Shown here one piece after another: positions 24,808-33,393 of a stretch of 64,000 bases of DNA. The position numbers and the translations under genes are program-made. The DNA is from Gemmatimonadota bacterium (GTDB lineage: Bacteria; Gemmatimonadota; Gemmatimonadetes; Gemmatimonadales; GWC2-71-9), in NCBI GenBank assembly GCA_029863245.1, contig JAOTVV010000004.1:1-64000 (forward strand), read 5' to 3'. Numbering within the stretch: the first letter of the stretch is position 1; the number at the start of each line of letters is the position of its first letter. A model generated the notes under the pieces. It worked only from the letters and a program-made list of their open reading frames with translations. It had not been told where the DNA came from and made no database searches.

Positions 24808-26657
24808 CCGGCCTCGAGCGAATCCCCACCGTCATGGTTCCCGACCACGACGACCTGATCGCCCTCGTGGCCGATCGGATTGCGACGGTCATCGACAGCA
24901 CCCTCGCCGAATCCGGCCGCTGCGTCCTCGGACTCGCCACAGGCAGCACGCCACTCGGGATCTACCGCGAGCTGATCCGTCGTCACGTTGCGGGGGCGCT
25001 CGACTTCTCGAAGGTGATCACGTTCAACCTCGACGAGTACTACCCCATGCCCGCCGAGAGCCCGCACAGCTATCGGCGGTACATGTGGGAGAACTTGTTC
25101 GCCCACGTGAACGTGAAGCCGGAGAACGTCCACATCCCCGACGGCACCACCCCGCGCGAGGGTGTGCGGGCAGCCTGCCAGTCCTACGAAGCGGCGATTC
25201 ACGCCGCCGGCGGTATCGACCTCCAGATCCTGGGCATCGGCAAGACGGGCCATATCGGCTTCAACGAGCCGGGCTCCGCGCGCGGTTCGCGAACTCGACT
25301 CGTCACGCTCGACACGGTGACCCGTCGAGACGCGGCGGCGGATTTCTTCGGCGAGGACAACGTGCCGCGCGAGGCGATCACGATGGGAGTCGGCACGATC
25401 CTCGCGGCGCGCGAGATTGCACTGATTGCCACGGGCGAGCACAAGGCGGCGATCGTACGACGCGCCGTGGAAGGCGACGTCTCCCAGGATGTGGCGGCCA
25501 CGTTCCTGCAGGATCACTCCGGCGCGACCGTCTATCTCGATGCGGCGGCCGCGGCCGACCTCACGCGGATCGCCACCCCGTGGCTGCTCGAACCCGTCGA
25601 GTGGAACCCGGAGATGAGCGAGCGCGCGGTGGTATGGCTGGCCGGACAAACCGGCAAGGCGATCCTCAAGCTCAGCGCCAAGGACTACGCGGAGAACCAC
25701 TTGAGCCCGCTCCTCGCCCAGCATGGTTCGCCCGGAGCGATCAACGGCGAAGTGTTCAACCGGTTGCGTGACAAGATCCGGGGACGCGCGCGGCTCCCCA
25801 AGGACCGTCGCGTCCTAGTGTTCTCGCCACACCCCGACGATGATGTGATCTCGATGGGCGGCATGCTTGGCAAGCTCAAGGAGAACGGCAACACGATCGT
25901 GGTTGCCTACATGACGAGCGGCAACATCGCCGTGTTCGACGACGACGTGAGGCGCTACCTCGACTTCGTCGACCGCGCGGCCGAGCCACTGGGAATCGCG
26001 CACACCACGCTCGATGCGGGGCGCTTAGAGGCCCAACGGAGCCTCGATAGGAAGCGTCCTGGGGACGTGGACATTCCTCTCGTGCAGGAGCTGAAAAAGG
26101 TCATCCGCGAGTGCGAGGCCATCTCGGCGCTCGAGTCCTTTGGCCTTGGCGCCGATACCGGGCGGTTTCTCAACCTGCCATTTTACCGCACGGGGCAGGT
26201 ACGCAAGCTGCCTATCGGACCGGAGGACGTGCGGATCGTCAGCGCGTTGCTGGACGAGGTTCGACCCGACATCGTGTTTGTCGCCGGCGACCTCTCCGAT
26301 CCGCACGGCACTCACCGTATGTGCAAGCAGGCTATCGAGCGCGCACTCGCCGACCGTCCCGATCCGGCCCCCGAGGCCTGGTATTACCGCGGCGCGTGGC
26401 AGGAGTGGTCGATCACCGAGGCCGACGCGCTCGTGCCGTTGTCCTACGAGGAGCTCCGTAGAAAGATCACGGCCATTTTCAGGCACGAGTCGCAGAAAGA
26501 CACGGCCCCGTTCCCCGGACCGCACGATGAACGGGAGTTCTGGCAGCGGGTCGAGGCGCGGAACCTCGAGACCGCAGCGATCGCCGACCAGCTCGGGCTA
26601 GCTGAGTACTACGCCATGGAGGCGTACGTCGTCCGCAGAACCTCCGGCGACGGGTGA
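24804..26657 (+). CDS. NagB-PIG-L fusion: glucosamine-6-phosphate deaminase with LmbE-like deacetylase domain
   Basis: The 617-residue protein joins two domains. Residues 10-325 are a GlcN6P deaminase/isomerase: GLATGSTP (43-50), NLDEYY with the catalytic Asp (75-80) and GIGKTGHIGFNEPGS with His150 and Glu155; it converts glucosamine-6-phosphate to fructose-6-phosphate and ammonia. Residues 335-610 are a PIG-L/LmbE zinc deacetylase: HPDDD (343-347) and a late DPHGTH. Such fusions exist in other phyla, and the second domain may remove an N-acetyl group. The start GTG overlaps the rtcB stop; ATG at 24834 is an alternative. Aminosugar use fits the nearby GlcNAc-polymer operon only loosely. Confidence 0.88.
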   Translation: MTGLERIPTVMVPDHDDLIALVADRIATVIDSTLAESGRCVLGLATGSTPLGIYRELIRRHVAGALDFSKVITFNLDEYYPMPAESPHSYRRYMWENLFAHVNVKPENVHIPDGTTPREGVRAACQSYEAAIHAAGGIDLQILGIGKTGHIGFNEPGSARGSRTRLVTLDTVTRRDAAADFFGEDNVPREAITMGVGTILAAREIALIATGEHKAAIVRRAVEGDVSQDVAATFLQDHSGATVYLDAAAAADLTRIATPWLLEPVEWNPEMSERAVVWLAGQTGKAILKLSAKDYAENHLSPLLAQHGSPGAINGEVFNRLRDKIRGRARLPKDRRVLVFSPHPDDDVISMGGMLGKLKENGNTIVVAYMTSGNIAVFDDDVRRYLDFVDRAAEPLGIAHTTLDAGRLEAQRSLDRKRPGDVDIPLVQELKKVIRECEAISALESFGLGADTGRFLNLPFYRTGQVRKLPIGPEDVRIVSALLDEVRPDIVFVAGDLSDPHGTHRMCKQAIERALADRPDPAPEAWYYRGAWQEWSITEADALVPLSYEELRRKITAIFRHESQKDTAPFPGPHDEREFWQRVEARNLETAAIADQLGLAEYYAMEAYVVRRTSGDG

Positions 26658-26724
26658 CGTCGCAGCACCCTGTTTCTCGAGGCTCGCCGCCTGCACCTGA
26701 CTGGCGGTCCCGTCCGTCCCCTGC

Positions 26725-28623
26725 CTATTCCGCCAGCAGGCCTTGGACTTCCTCCTGGGCTTCCAGTAAGCGCTGGATGTCGGCCGCTACCTCGCGCGCG
26801 GTGCCGAGCCGGCTGGTAACACTCGCTACCTCGATGGTGCCCGCCGACAATCGCAAGAAGTCGAGCCGAAGCGTCTCGAGCGCCGCCACCGCGTCTTGCA
26901 TTCGCCGTTGCGCCTGATCACGTAACCCCGTGATTCGCTGCTGCACGTCGACCCGCCTCTCGGCAGGCACCGATCCGTGCGCAGCGGAGAACTGGAGGGC
27001 GTCGGTGCATTCGTCCACGAGGCTGCGCATCCGCTGCGCGTCGTCTTCCAGCCCGCGGACGACGTCACGCAAGTCGGGCATGGACCGGCGCGTCGCGGGC
27101 GGCAATGCCTCATACAGGCTCACCACCGCGGCTCCAACCGCCAGTTCGGTGGGCCGCCCGGTAAGCGCCGTCGACGGAAGCGCAATTCGCTTGAGTCCGA
27201 TGCCGGAAAGCCGGAACAGCCAGTCACCAACCCGACCCTTCCAGCACTGCCACCGCCGGCGCGCCTTCTTGTCGGAGCGCCGGTCGGCGCGCAGCCCGGT
27301 CACGGCACCCGTCAACGCGAACGCGCCTGACGAGAGGTACATCATCATGAGCGCGGCTTCAGATGGATAGGCACCGGCGAGGATGGCGCCGATCAACCCG
27401 ATGGCGCCGGCAAAACCGGCATACGCGATACGCCGCAGGCGGGTAGCATGCTCTCGATACCGCTCGCCATAGAGAAACACCAGTTCTTCCTGGCGCGACT
27501 CGAGATCCTGGCGCAGCGCTTGAACGACATCGTCTCGGGCATACCCCGAGCGCAGCACACCGCGGATGCGTCGAACGGACCCGAGGAGTGGCAGCGAACC
27601 GGCCCCGGCCAAGAGCGCTAGGAGCGTCGGGAGCCGCGCAAACCCCGGCAGGTTGAATAGGGCGGTGATCGTGAGTGGCACGCCTACCCACAGGAGGACG
27701 AGCGCGAGGACGAACCCCAACGGACGTTCTCTGCGCTTCAATTGCTCCACGAAGAGCCGAACCGGTACCGGTACTTCCCGCCGCACGTCGAGCGCGGCGC
27801 CGAGCCGGTCGGCAAGATCCAACGCCGCGTCCACCCGCTGCTCGCGGTCCTTCACCAGACAGCGATCGACGATGTCGCCAAGTCTGGCCGAGATCCCGGG
27901 CGCCAGGGTGGCGAGCTTCGGTGGATCGGTGCTGAGGTGATGTCCCATCATCTTGGCCGGAGAGCTGGCGTCGAAGGGGTACCGCCCTGCTAGCACGAGA
28001 AATCCCAGCACGCCCAACGAGTACAGGTCGCTCCGGGCATCGACCGGTTCACCGCGGACCTGCTCCGGGCTCATGAACTCCGGCGTCCCGACCACCTCGC
28101 CGTCCTCATTCGTCGATTCGACGACCGCGATACCGAAATCCGTCACGAGCGCGCGGCCGCTTCCCTGCTCCAAGAGGATGTTGTCCGCCTTGATGTCGCG
28201 ATGCACGACACCCTGGCCGTGCGCATAGACCAGCGCCCACGCGATTTCCCGAAGCACGCGCACACCTTCGCGTACCAGGAGCGGGCCGCCGTTGGCGATG
28301 CGCTGTGCCAGGGTCTGGCCTTCCACATACGTCATGACGAAGAACACGAGATCGCCCTGTTCCTCGACCGCATGGATCGGCACGATGTGCGGATGAGAGA
28401 GCTTCGCCGCCGTGCGCGCCTCGTTCAGGAACCGCTCCCTGAGGTGGGACTGCCGCGCGAGGTGCGGCAGGAGCAACTTGATGGCCACCGGCCGATCGAG
28501 CATCACGTCCCGCGCGAGGAACACCACACCCATGCCACCGCGCCCAATCTCGCGATCGAGCGAGTAGCGACCGGCGACTTGCTCCTGCAGGTCGAGGAAC
28601 TCGGACGTGAGGACGCTGGACAT
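26725..28623 (-). CDS. Membrane Ser/Thr protein kinase
   Basis: The 632-residue kinase has all Hanks motifs: glycine loop GRGGMGVV (27-34), Lys49, catalytic HRDIKADN (141-148), DFG (162-164) and SPEQ (186-189). After the kinase domain (20-285) come two hydrophobic hairpins (about 298-345 and 405-445), then a long helical C-terminal segment with predicted coiled coil (520-632). PASTA domains are absent. The topology places both kinase and coiled coil in the cytosol if four spans are used. Partners are unknown; it converges with the NagB-PIG-L gene and faces a 700-base gap upstream. Confidence 0.88.
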   Translation of the reverse strand: MSSVLTSEFLDLQEQVAGRYSLDREIGRGGMGVVFLARDVMLDRPVAIKLLLPHLARQSHLRERFLNEARTAAKLSHPHIVPIHAVEEQGDLVFFVMTYVEGQTLAQRIANGGPLLVREGVRVLREIAWALVYAHGQGVVHRDIKADNILLEQGSGRALVTDFGIAVVESTNEDGEVVGTPEFMSPEQVRGEPVDARSDLYSLGVLGFLVLAGRYPFDASSPAKMMGHHLSTDPPKLATLAPGISARLGDIVDRCLVKDREQRVDAALDLADRLGAALDVRREVPVPVRLFVEQLKRRERPLGFVLALVLLWVGVPLTITALFNLPGFARLPTLLALLAGAGSLPLLGSVRRIRGVLRSGYARDDVVQALRQDLESRQEELVFLYGERYREHATRLRRIAYAGFAGAIGLIGAILAGAYPSEAALMMMYLSSGAFALTGAVTGLRADRRSDKKARRRWQCWKGRVGDWLFRLSGIGLKRIALPSTALTGRPTELAVGAAVVSLYEALPPATRRSMPDLRDVVRGLEDDAQRMRSLVDECTDALQFSAAHGSVPAERRVDVQQRITGLRDQAQRRMQDAVAALETLRLDFLRLSAGTIEVASVTSRLGTAREVAADIQRLLEAQEEVQGLLAE

Positions 28624-29333
28624 CCCGGAGAATGTCAGACACCCCGGCAGACGGTCAAGACCGCAAGAAAAAAAGAGGCGGCCCGCTCACCCGAAGATGG
28701 ACGGACCGCCCCACGCGCTGGCTACCCGGAGTCAGGGGATTGACTCCCTCTGTTCTTCTTCACGCCGCCACTGCTTGGGCTGCTTCACCCGCTGTAGGGC
28801 GGACGGGAGCTCCGGCTTCCATTCCCAAGCGGCCTGGCCGGGCCGCAAGGTTCACCGGCGCGAGCGCTGCAAGTCAACTGGGTCGCGGACCAGCTTCTTG
28901 CACTGCACACCGAGGCGCTACATCGGCGTGGGCAAGGCACGCGACTGGCCTTGCCTGCCCAGGAGAGGTGATTCACCCGGATCGTCGAACGCCCGAAGCC
29001 CTTTGTATGCGTCGGCGTCCTCCCCGGAATTCCCTCCGCGGGCCGCCACGCAGGGCGTGGCAGAGACTAGTGAGGTCCCGACCCTTCCCCTGCTCGGCAC
29101 CGCTCAATCTAGGCACCGGGCAACCTCACGCAAGTGCCGATCTTTCTTCGGCTTACGCTACTTCATGTGGTTTGTATGTGGATCGACGATCCGCGGTTTT
29201 GCTGGCGTCCTGGCAGCCTTTCCACCCGATGTGGAGTTGTGCAAAAGCGCCGACCACATGCTTCCACATGGCAGTGGGCGTGCTGGGTGGAGCGGCGGTG
29301 TCTAGCGGGGGGTGGTGCCTGGCCTGGAGTGGC
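28624..29333. other. Gap of about 710 bases without a convincing gene
   Basis: Two overlapping open frames span it on the plus strand but have no recognisable content, odd composition and no good ribosome binding site. A hairpin GGAGTCA/TGACTCC (28728-28747) is followed by a T-rich run and could end a plus-strand transcript. I looked for tRNA, tmRNA, RNase P RNA and SRP RNA signatures and saw none. It may be a decayed gene or an unrecognised RNA. Confidence 0.5.
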
Positions 29334-29894
29334 TCAGTTTGACGGAAGGCGCGGCTCGATCTTGATTCCCGCAGCACCAGCGAAGCGCGCAGAGGCCCCA
29401 TGGAGCGCGAGCAACGACTGCTCGAGCCGACTGGTGCGGTATGGGCCCCACGCTTTGAGAGAGTCGGCCCACTCGCCGGGGCCCGTGGGCGCCAGTCCCT
29501 GCTCGCACACGTCCCGCAGCACACGGCGCACCGATCGCATTTGCTGCACGAGATCACGCTCGGCCGCACGCAGCTCATCTGCGCGCGCGCCGAGACGCGG
29601 ATTGACGCGCACACCGGGCTCGGTTTCCACGAGGGTGGCACCAAGCGACTGGCAGGAGGACTGGAGCCGACGAGACCGGTTCTCGACAGTTCGCGCGCCC
29701 GCACTCTGGAGGTCGCGGCGAAACCGATCGATGTCCGACCGCACCCGCGAGACGGAATTGCGGAGCGTGACGAGTGCCGTTCGGTATCGCTGGGTCACGC
29801 TGTCCGACGGCACTGCACTCTGTGCGTGACCTTCGGCCCAGCTGCCCAGCAGCGCGGCGCAGACAATGATCGCGACAAGCGGCAGCCGACTCAC
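29334..29894 (-). CDS. Exported helical/coiled-coil protein, unknown function
   Basis: The 186-residue product has a signal peptide (residues 1-23, cleavage near GHA-QSA) and then a long helical region rich in Arg, Glu and Leu (RTALVTLRNSVSRVRSDIDRF and later ERDLVQQMRSVRRVLRDVC), consistent with a coiled coil. Two Cys could form a disulfide. GTG at 29894 overlaps the upstream stop by GTGA, showing coupling with the gene before it. I do not recognise a family. Confidence 0.65.
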   Translation of the reverse strand: MSRLPLVAIIVCAALLGSWAEGHAQSAVPSDSVTQRYRTALVTLRNSVSRVRSDIDRFRRDLQSAGARTVENRSRRLQSSCQSLGATLVETEPGVRVNPRLGARADELRAAERDLVQQMRSVRRVLRDVCEQGLAPTGPGEWADSLKAWGPYRTSRLEQSLLALHGASARFAGAAGIKIEPRLPSN

Positions 29895-30508
29895 GCGGTA
29901 CCCACCTCTCGATAGACGTACGGATCGCCGGTCGAGAGCGGCGCGAACAGCAGCCCACCACCAGTCGTGGCAAACCACCCGGAGACGAGCACGTTGGACA
30001 CTTCGGGCTCCGGCATCTCGAACACCGCCGCAAGCCACCGGCGCACGTGTCGCAGCTCTGGTGCGCGGCGCGAGAGCAGCGACAACACGCCTCCCACACC
30101 CTGCGTCGCCCGCAAGAAGTGCGCAATGGCGTGCACGCGCTGCGCGAAATCGTAGGCTCGGACGCCGGGCTCGTCGTACAGCAGCGACCCCTCGTAGGGA
30201 TCGGCGGGCGGCGCATCCATGCGCGGCCCCATGTACACGAACCGGCGTCGCGTGTCCTGGCGACGCTCCACCACCGCTGCGGCATACTCCCCGCCGAGGC
30301 GTGCAGCGTGAATCAGGTCGGTATCGTGCAGAATGCCGACGGTGATGGTCCACTCCAGTGCCGCGAGGGCATTGTGAAGCGGACACCCCATGTCCTCATC
30401 GTACGCCACCAGCCGGGGTGCCTCACCAGCTCGCTGAAAGAAATGGGCGAGCGCGCTGGCACGGTCGTCCCACACCTGCGTTGATCGATTAATGGCCGGC
30501 ATCGTCAT
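29891..30508 (-). CDS. Hypothetical cytosolic protein coupled to exported coiled-coil protein
   Basis: About 205 residues, mostly helical, with no signal or membrane span and no motif that I recognise. It includes a small acidic helix (YDEDMGCPLHNALAALEWTI) and a Gly-rich loop (FATTGGGLLFAPL). ATGs at 30508 and 30502 and a GTG at 30526 are possible starts; none has a strong ribosome binding site. The stop overlaps the GTG of the exported protein, so they probably work together. Confidence 0.6.
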   Translation of the reverse strand: MTMPAINRSTQVWDDRASALAHFFQRAGEAPRLVAYDEDMGCPLHNALAALEWTITVGILHDTDLIHAARLGGEYAAAVVERRQDTRRRFVYMGPRMDAPPADPYEGSLLYDEPGVRAYDFAQRVHAIAHFLRATQGVGGVLSLLSRRAPELRHVRRWLAAVFEMPEPEVSNVLVSGWFATTGGGLLFAPLSTGDPYVYREVGTA

Positions 30509-30636
30509 CAGCTGTCCAAGATACACCTACCCCGGAGAGGGGCATAGGGGCCACCCGACCCGTCACGGCCTACACCTGTCGAGTCTCGGCGCTCCGCAGT
30601 AAACTGTCCTCTGCACCCACTGACGACGACGGTACC

Positions 30637-31242
30637 GTGCCCTGGAGATACCGCATACTCGCGCTGTTGATCGGTGCCCTGGCCCTCCCGGCCTGGGGCG
30701 GGACGCAGGCGCAAGACGACCATCCCCTGCTCCGGCGCTGGGTTGGCTCCCACGCAGGCCGACCCCTCGTGCTCGACTTCTACGGCGATACGATGCTCGT
30801 GGTGAACGATGATCTGGTTCTGAGCTTCGAGAGGGAGCTGAACCGGGTGCGTGTGTACGGCGACTCGGCCTTCACGCTGACGTACTGGTTCGTGCGAGAC
30901 CGCCTCCTCGTGCAGACCGAAGGGGGAACCGTCATCACCATGGCTCCCCAGGGGGCCTTGTCACGGAGCCTCTTCGGCGGTCGCTGGCGCGGCTCGGGCG
31001 CTGGTCAGCGCCCCGTGGAGCTGGAGATGCTGCGTGGCGGCGTCGCCCGGTGGCGATCGCTCCCTGACGGCCGGTGGAACGGCGGGGAGTGGGACCGCAC
31101 CGCTCGCATCATCACCTTCACGTGGCTCCCCGACTCCATCGTCTGGACGGCCCAGTACGACCCAGCGGGCGCGGCCCTGCTGTTCTCGGAAACCACACCT
31201 GGCAGCGGCACGACCATCCTGCGGCACGCCTATCGCTGGTAG
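30637..31242 (+). CDS. Secreted beta-rich hypothetical protein
   Basis: GTG at 30637 begins a signal peptide (residues 1-25, cleavage near TQA-QDD). The remaining 176 residues alternate short strands (RPLVLDFYGDTMLVVNDDLVLSFE, LTYWFVRDRLLVQTEGGTVITM), which suggest a lipocalin-like or small beta-sandwich domain. It is transcribed away from the two-gene unit to its left. No family recognised. Confidence 0.6.
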   Translation: MPWRYRILALLIGALALPAWGGTQAQDDHPLLRRWVGSHAGRPLVLDFYGDTMLVVNDDLVLSFERELNRVRVYGDSAFTLTYWFVRDRLLVQTEGGTVITMAPQGALSRSLFGGRWRGSGAGQRPVELEMLRGGVARWRSLPDGRWNGGEWDRTARIITFTWLPDSIVWTAQYDPAGAALLFSETTPGSGTTILRHAYRW

Positions 31243-31279
31243 GCGGGCGCTCGCTCCGAGTAGGGTTTGTGGGGGTCGC

Positions 31280-31891
31280 CTAGCGGCGGCCGGCGGGCTT
31301 CCTGGCGACCCGCTTCGTGGCCTTTTGCTGTGTCGCCTTCTTCTTCGCCTTCACCGCGGGATTTCCTGTTGCCTGTTTGGCCTTCGGGGCGCTTGGGCCG
31401 TGGGTCGCTTTCTTGGCTGGGCGTCCCTTGGCCGGTCCGGTCTTGGCTTTCAACGGTCCGGTTTTGGCCGTGGACGGCTTGAGCTTGGCCCCAAATGGTC
31501 CGGTTTTGGCCGTGGGCGGCTTGAGCTTGGTCCCGAACGGTCCGGTTTTGGCCTTGGACGGCTTGAGCTTGGCCCCGAACGGTCCGGTCTTGGCCTTTTT
31601 TTTGCCCCGCCTCGCAGGAACGTGACCGGCGCGTTTCCTCGACCGTCTGCCCGGCACCGCCGCCCGGACCTCCGCCAGCAGCTGCTCACCCTCGCTGTTA
31701 GGGATCAACCCCCGGCGCACCGCGTATTGGATGAGTTCTTCTACATGTTCGTGCCTGATCGGCTCGATACCAGCACCAGCCCTGATCATCCCGACGAGCG
31801 CGTCGGCAACGGGGCTCCGCAGCACATGCACAATGCCGGGAACCGATTCGAGTAGGGCCGAGATCTGCGACCCGCCGAGCTCGCGCTTCAT
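31280..31891 (-). CDS. Histone-H1-like basic protein with tandem AKTGPFG repeats
   Basis: The 203-residue protein has a compact N-terminal helical domain (residues 8-75: SQISALLESVPGIVHVL ... EGEQLLAEVRA) and a very basic tail (78-203) rich in Lys, Ala and Pro. The tail contains about four 14-residue repeats of the type AKTGPFGAKLKPS plus a shortened one, then a KK-A rich end typical of bacterial H1-like and AlgP-like proteins, which bind DNA or RNA without strict sequence need. I chose ATG at 31891, where the folded domain starts. Nucleic-acid binding is inferred from charge only. Confidence 0.7.
   Translation of the reverse strand: MKRELGGSQISALLESVPGIVHVLRSPVADALVGMIRAGAGIEPIRHEHVEELIQYAVRRGLIPNSEGEQLLAEVRAAVPGRRSRKRAGHVPARRGKKKAKTGPFGAKLKPSKAKTGPFGTKLKPPTAKTGPFGAKLKPSTAKTGPLKAKTGPAKGRPAKKATHGPSAPKAKQATGNPAVKAKKKATQQKATKRVARKPAGRR
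31434..31601. repeat. 42-bp coding minisatellite in H1-like gene
   Basis: GGTCCGGTTTTGGCC-type units start at 31455, 31497, 31539 and 31581 (exact 42-bp period), with a half-spaced copy at 31434 (21 bp before). Each full unit encodes one 14-residue AKTGPFG repeat on the minus strand. High nucleotide identity between units suggests recent copy-number change by slippage. Confidence 0.85.
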
Positions 31892-32032
31892 GGGTGTTTC
31901 CCTACGTGGAAAGGGTGCGCCGCGCGCCAAGCTAGCGGGAACGGAGGTCAGAGTCAAGCCGGCCCCAGGCGAGCCAGAATGACATTAATCGGTTGGGCAT
32001 CAACGACTTGTGTGATGCGCCCGGGCTGGCAG

Positions 32033-32308
32033 CTACTTCACGGATCGGGAAGCGTCGGTGGGTCGCTTGGGCCGAAAGGGCTGGGGCGCACGCCTCAGGA
32101 TTCGCCACTCCGACTGGGCCAGTAGTTCGGCCAAGACGGTGCGGGTCCGCTGGTCGACCGGCATCTCAAGTTCCATTTCGAGACGGTAGTCAGCCCGATC
32201 GCGGCCCCGGCCAAGGAGCGTAAACCCCGACCGGCCCGGGTGAACGGCATCGATTTCCACCTCGGCGACGTTGACGTAGTCTTGGTCAGGCTGGTTCGCG
32301 GTCGTCAT
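32033..32308 (-). CDS. Small hypothetical protein
   Basis: The 91-residue product has an acidic N-terminus, strands around VNVAEVEIDAVHPGRSGFTLLGRG and YRLEMELEMPVDQRTRTVLAELL, and a basic C-tail (RRAPQPFRPKRP). It is not recognised. ATG at 32308 was chosen because the frame above it lacks protein-like composition. It is divergent from the zinc-ribbon gene to the right. Confidence 0.5.
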   Translation of the reverse strand: MTTANQPDQDYVNVAEVEIDAVHPGRSGFTLLGRGRDRADYRLEMELEMPVDQRTRTVLAELLAQSEWRILRRAPQPFRPKRPTDASRSVK

Positions 32309-32443
32309 GGATCGCTCCCACTGGCGCGCTATGATGAGAGTGTGCGCCTCACGACGCCCGCCGTCAAGAGGATCCTGGGGTTTGCTACGCCTCCCGGCGG
32401 CGGATAGATTTCGCCCAGCCAGCCAACATGGGGAGTGGATTTC

Positions 32444-32698
32444 GTGGGACGTCGAGGCATCAAGGAATACCGAGCCGCCGAAGCACTTCAGCTCATCCTG
32501 GCCGATCGCGACAAGGAGCCGCTGGCCTGTCCGTCCTGTGGGCACGCCCGCATCGAGCGGATCCCCAAGCGCCGACTGCCCAGGAAGATGTTCCAGTCGC
32601 ACAGGCATGTGACGCTCAAGTGCACCAAATGCGGGCGCTCAGCTGTGTACATACCGCGTGACGTGACCCAGCCCTCGGAGAGCCAACTCATCAGCTAG
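32444..32698 (+). CDS. Zinc-ribbon protein
   Basis: The 84-residue protein has two Cys pairs, CPSCGH and CTKCGR, about 31 residues apart, forming a small zinc ribbon, with a basic stretch (IPKRRLPRKMFQSH) between. GTG at 32444 has GGGGAG about eight bases upstream; another GTG at 32435 is possible. Nucleic-acid or protein binding is likely for such ribbons, but no role can be assigned. Confidence 0.65.
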   Translation: MGRRGIKEYRAAEALQLILADRDKEPLACPSCGHARIERIPKRRLPRKMFQSHRHVTLKCTKCGRSAVYIPRDVTQPSESQLIS

Positions 32699-32767
32699 CG
32701 GCCGCCCGAGGACCACCTGGTGCTGTCGCCGGCCCCGCGCCCGATGGGTAGGGGGACAGCGGCCCGT

Positions 32768-33208
32768 TCACACTACCGTAACCGTCGATCGCTCGAACGC
32801 GCTGACCAGCGCCAATTCGGCGCTCGCCTCACACCCAACCCGGCGAAGCGCCGCCAGGTGAGCTTCCAGTTCTCGCGGCTCGGTCACCCGAAGCTTGACC
32901 AGATATCCGCCCCGTCCGGTCACAAGGTGGCATTCCTGAACGCCTGCCCCGTCGCGCCACTGAGCGATCAGGCGTTCCACATCCGTATTGGGGCCGGGAA
33001 GCACCCGGAGGAAGGCAACGAGCGGCCGGCCGACCCCGGCAGGGTTCACCGCCGCGTGGTATCCAGCGAGGATTCCGGCCACCTCGAGCTTCCGCACCCG
33101 CTGGAATACCGCCGGCCCACTTAGGCCAACGGCCTCACCAAGCTCCTGATAACCCAGGCGTGCATCGGCCTGTAGCAGAGAAAGTAGCTGACGGTCGATG
33201 CGGTCCAT
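32768..33208 (-). CDS. Lrp/AsnC-family transcriptional regulator
   Basis: The 146-residue protein has the Lrp layout: N-terminal helix-turn-helix (MDRIDRQLLSLLQADARLGYQELGEAVGLSGPAVFQRVRKLE, residues 1-42) and a RAM effector domain (55-140, with VQECHLVTGRGGYLVKLRV). Members sense amino acids or other small molecules and often control their own gene. A 15-bp palindrome lies 25 bases before its start. Targets are unknown; the neighbouring lepB is not an obvious one. Confidence 0.88.
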   Translation of the reverse strand: MDRIDRQLLSLLQADARLGYQELGEAVGLSGPAVFQRVRKLEVAGILAGYHAAVNPAGVGRPLVAFLRVLPGPNTDVERLIAQWRDGAGVQECHLVTGRGGYLVKLRVTEPRELEAHLAALRRVGCEASAELALVSAFERSTVTVV

Positions 33209-33232
33209 CTGTTAACACGCTCCGGAATTGTG

Positions 33233-33247
33233 CAAAATGTGGTTTTG
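33233..33247 (-). promoter_or_regulatory. Candidate Lrp/AsnC operator
   Basis: CAAAATGTGGTTTTG is a 15-bp palindrome (arms CAAAA/TTTTG) in an A+T-rich stretch just upstream of the Lrp/AsnC gene. Lrp-type proteins bind roughly 15-bp A/T-rich palindromes and often repress their own promoter. Only one copy is seen. Confidence 0.35.
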
Positions 33248-33329
33248 TCAGATCCGCTGTGCGTGAAATGTAATTAGCAATACGAGACAAATGCAGTGCC
33301 AACATGGGAAACCCCAGAGAGCAGAACGA

Positions 33330-33367
33330 CCACAAACAAGGCCCGAATGCCAGTCGCATCCGGGCCC
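33330..33367 (-). terminator. Intrinsic terminator after lepB
   Basis: On the minus strand the arms GGCCCGGATGC and GCATTCGGGCC pair with one mismatch around a 5-nt loop, then CTTGTTTGTG follows as a weak T-rich tail. It lies about 30 bases past the lepB stop. Confidence 0.6.
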
Positions 33368-33393
33368 GGAGTGGCCGGTTTGGCGGCCCAGCG

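Noticed and set aside
28624-29333. tmRNA, RNase P RNA or SRP RNA in the gap
   Set aside because: None of their conserved core segments is visible on either strand.
28632-29342. Two long overlapping plus-strand frames (about 235 residues each)
   Set aside because: No domain, odd composition, no good ribosome binding site and both frames equally open, so they look like chance in GC-rich DNA.
31434-31601. CRISPR-like repeats
   Set aside because: The repeats have no unique spacers and stay in one reading frame, so they encode a repeated protein tail.
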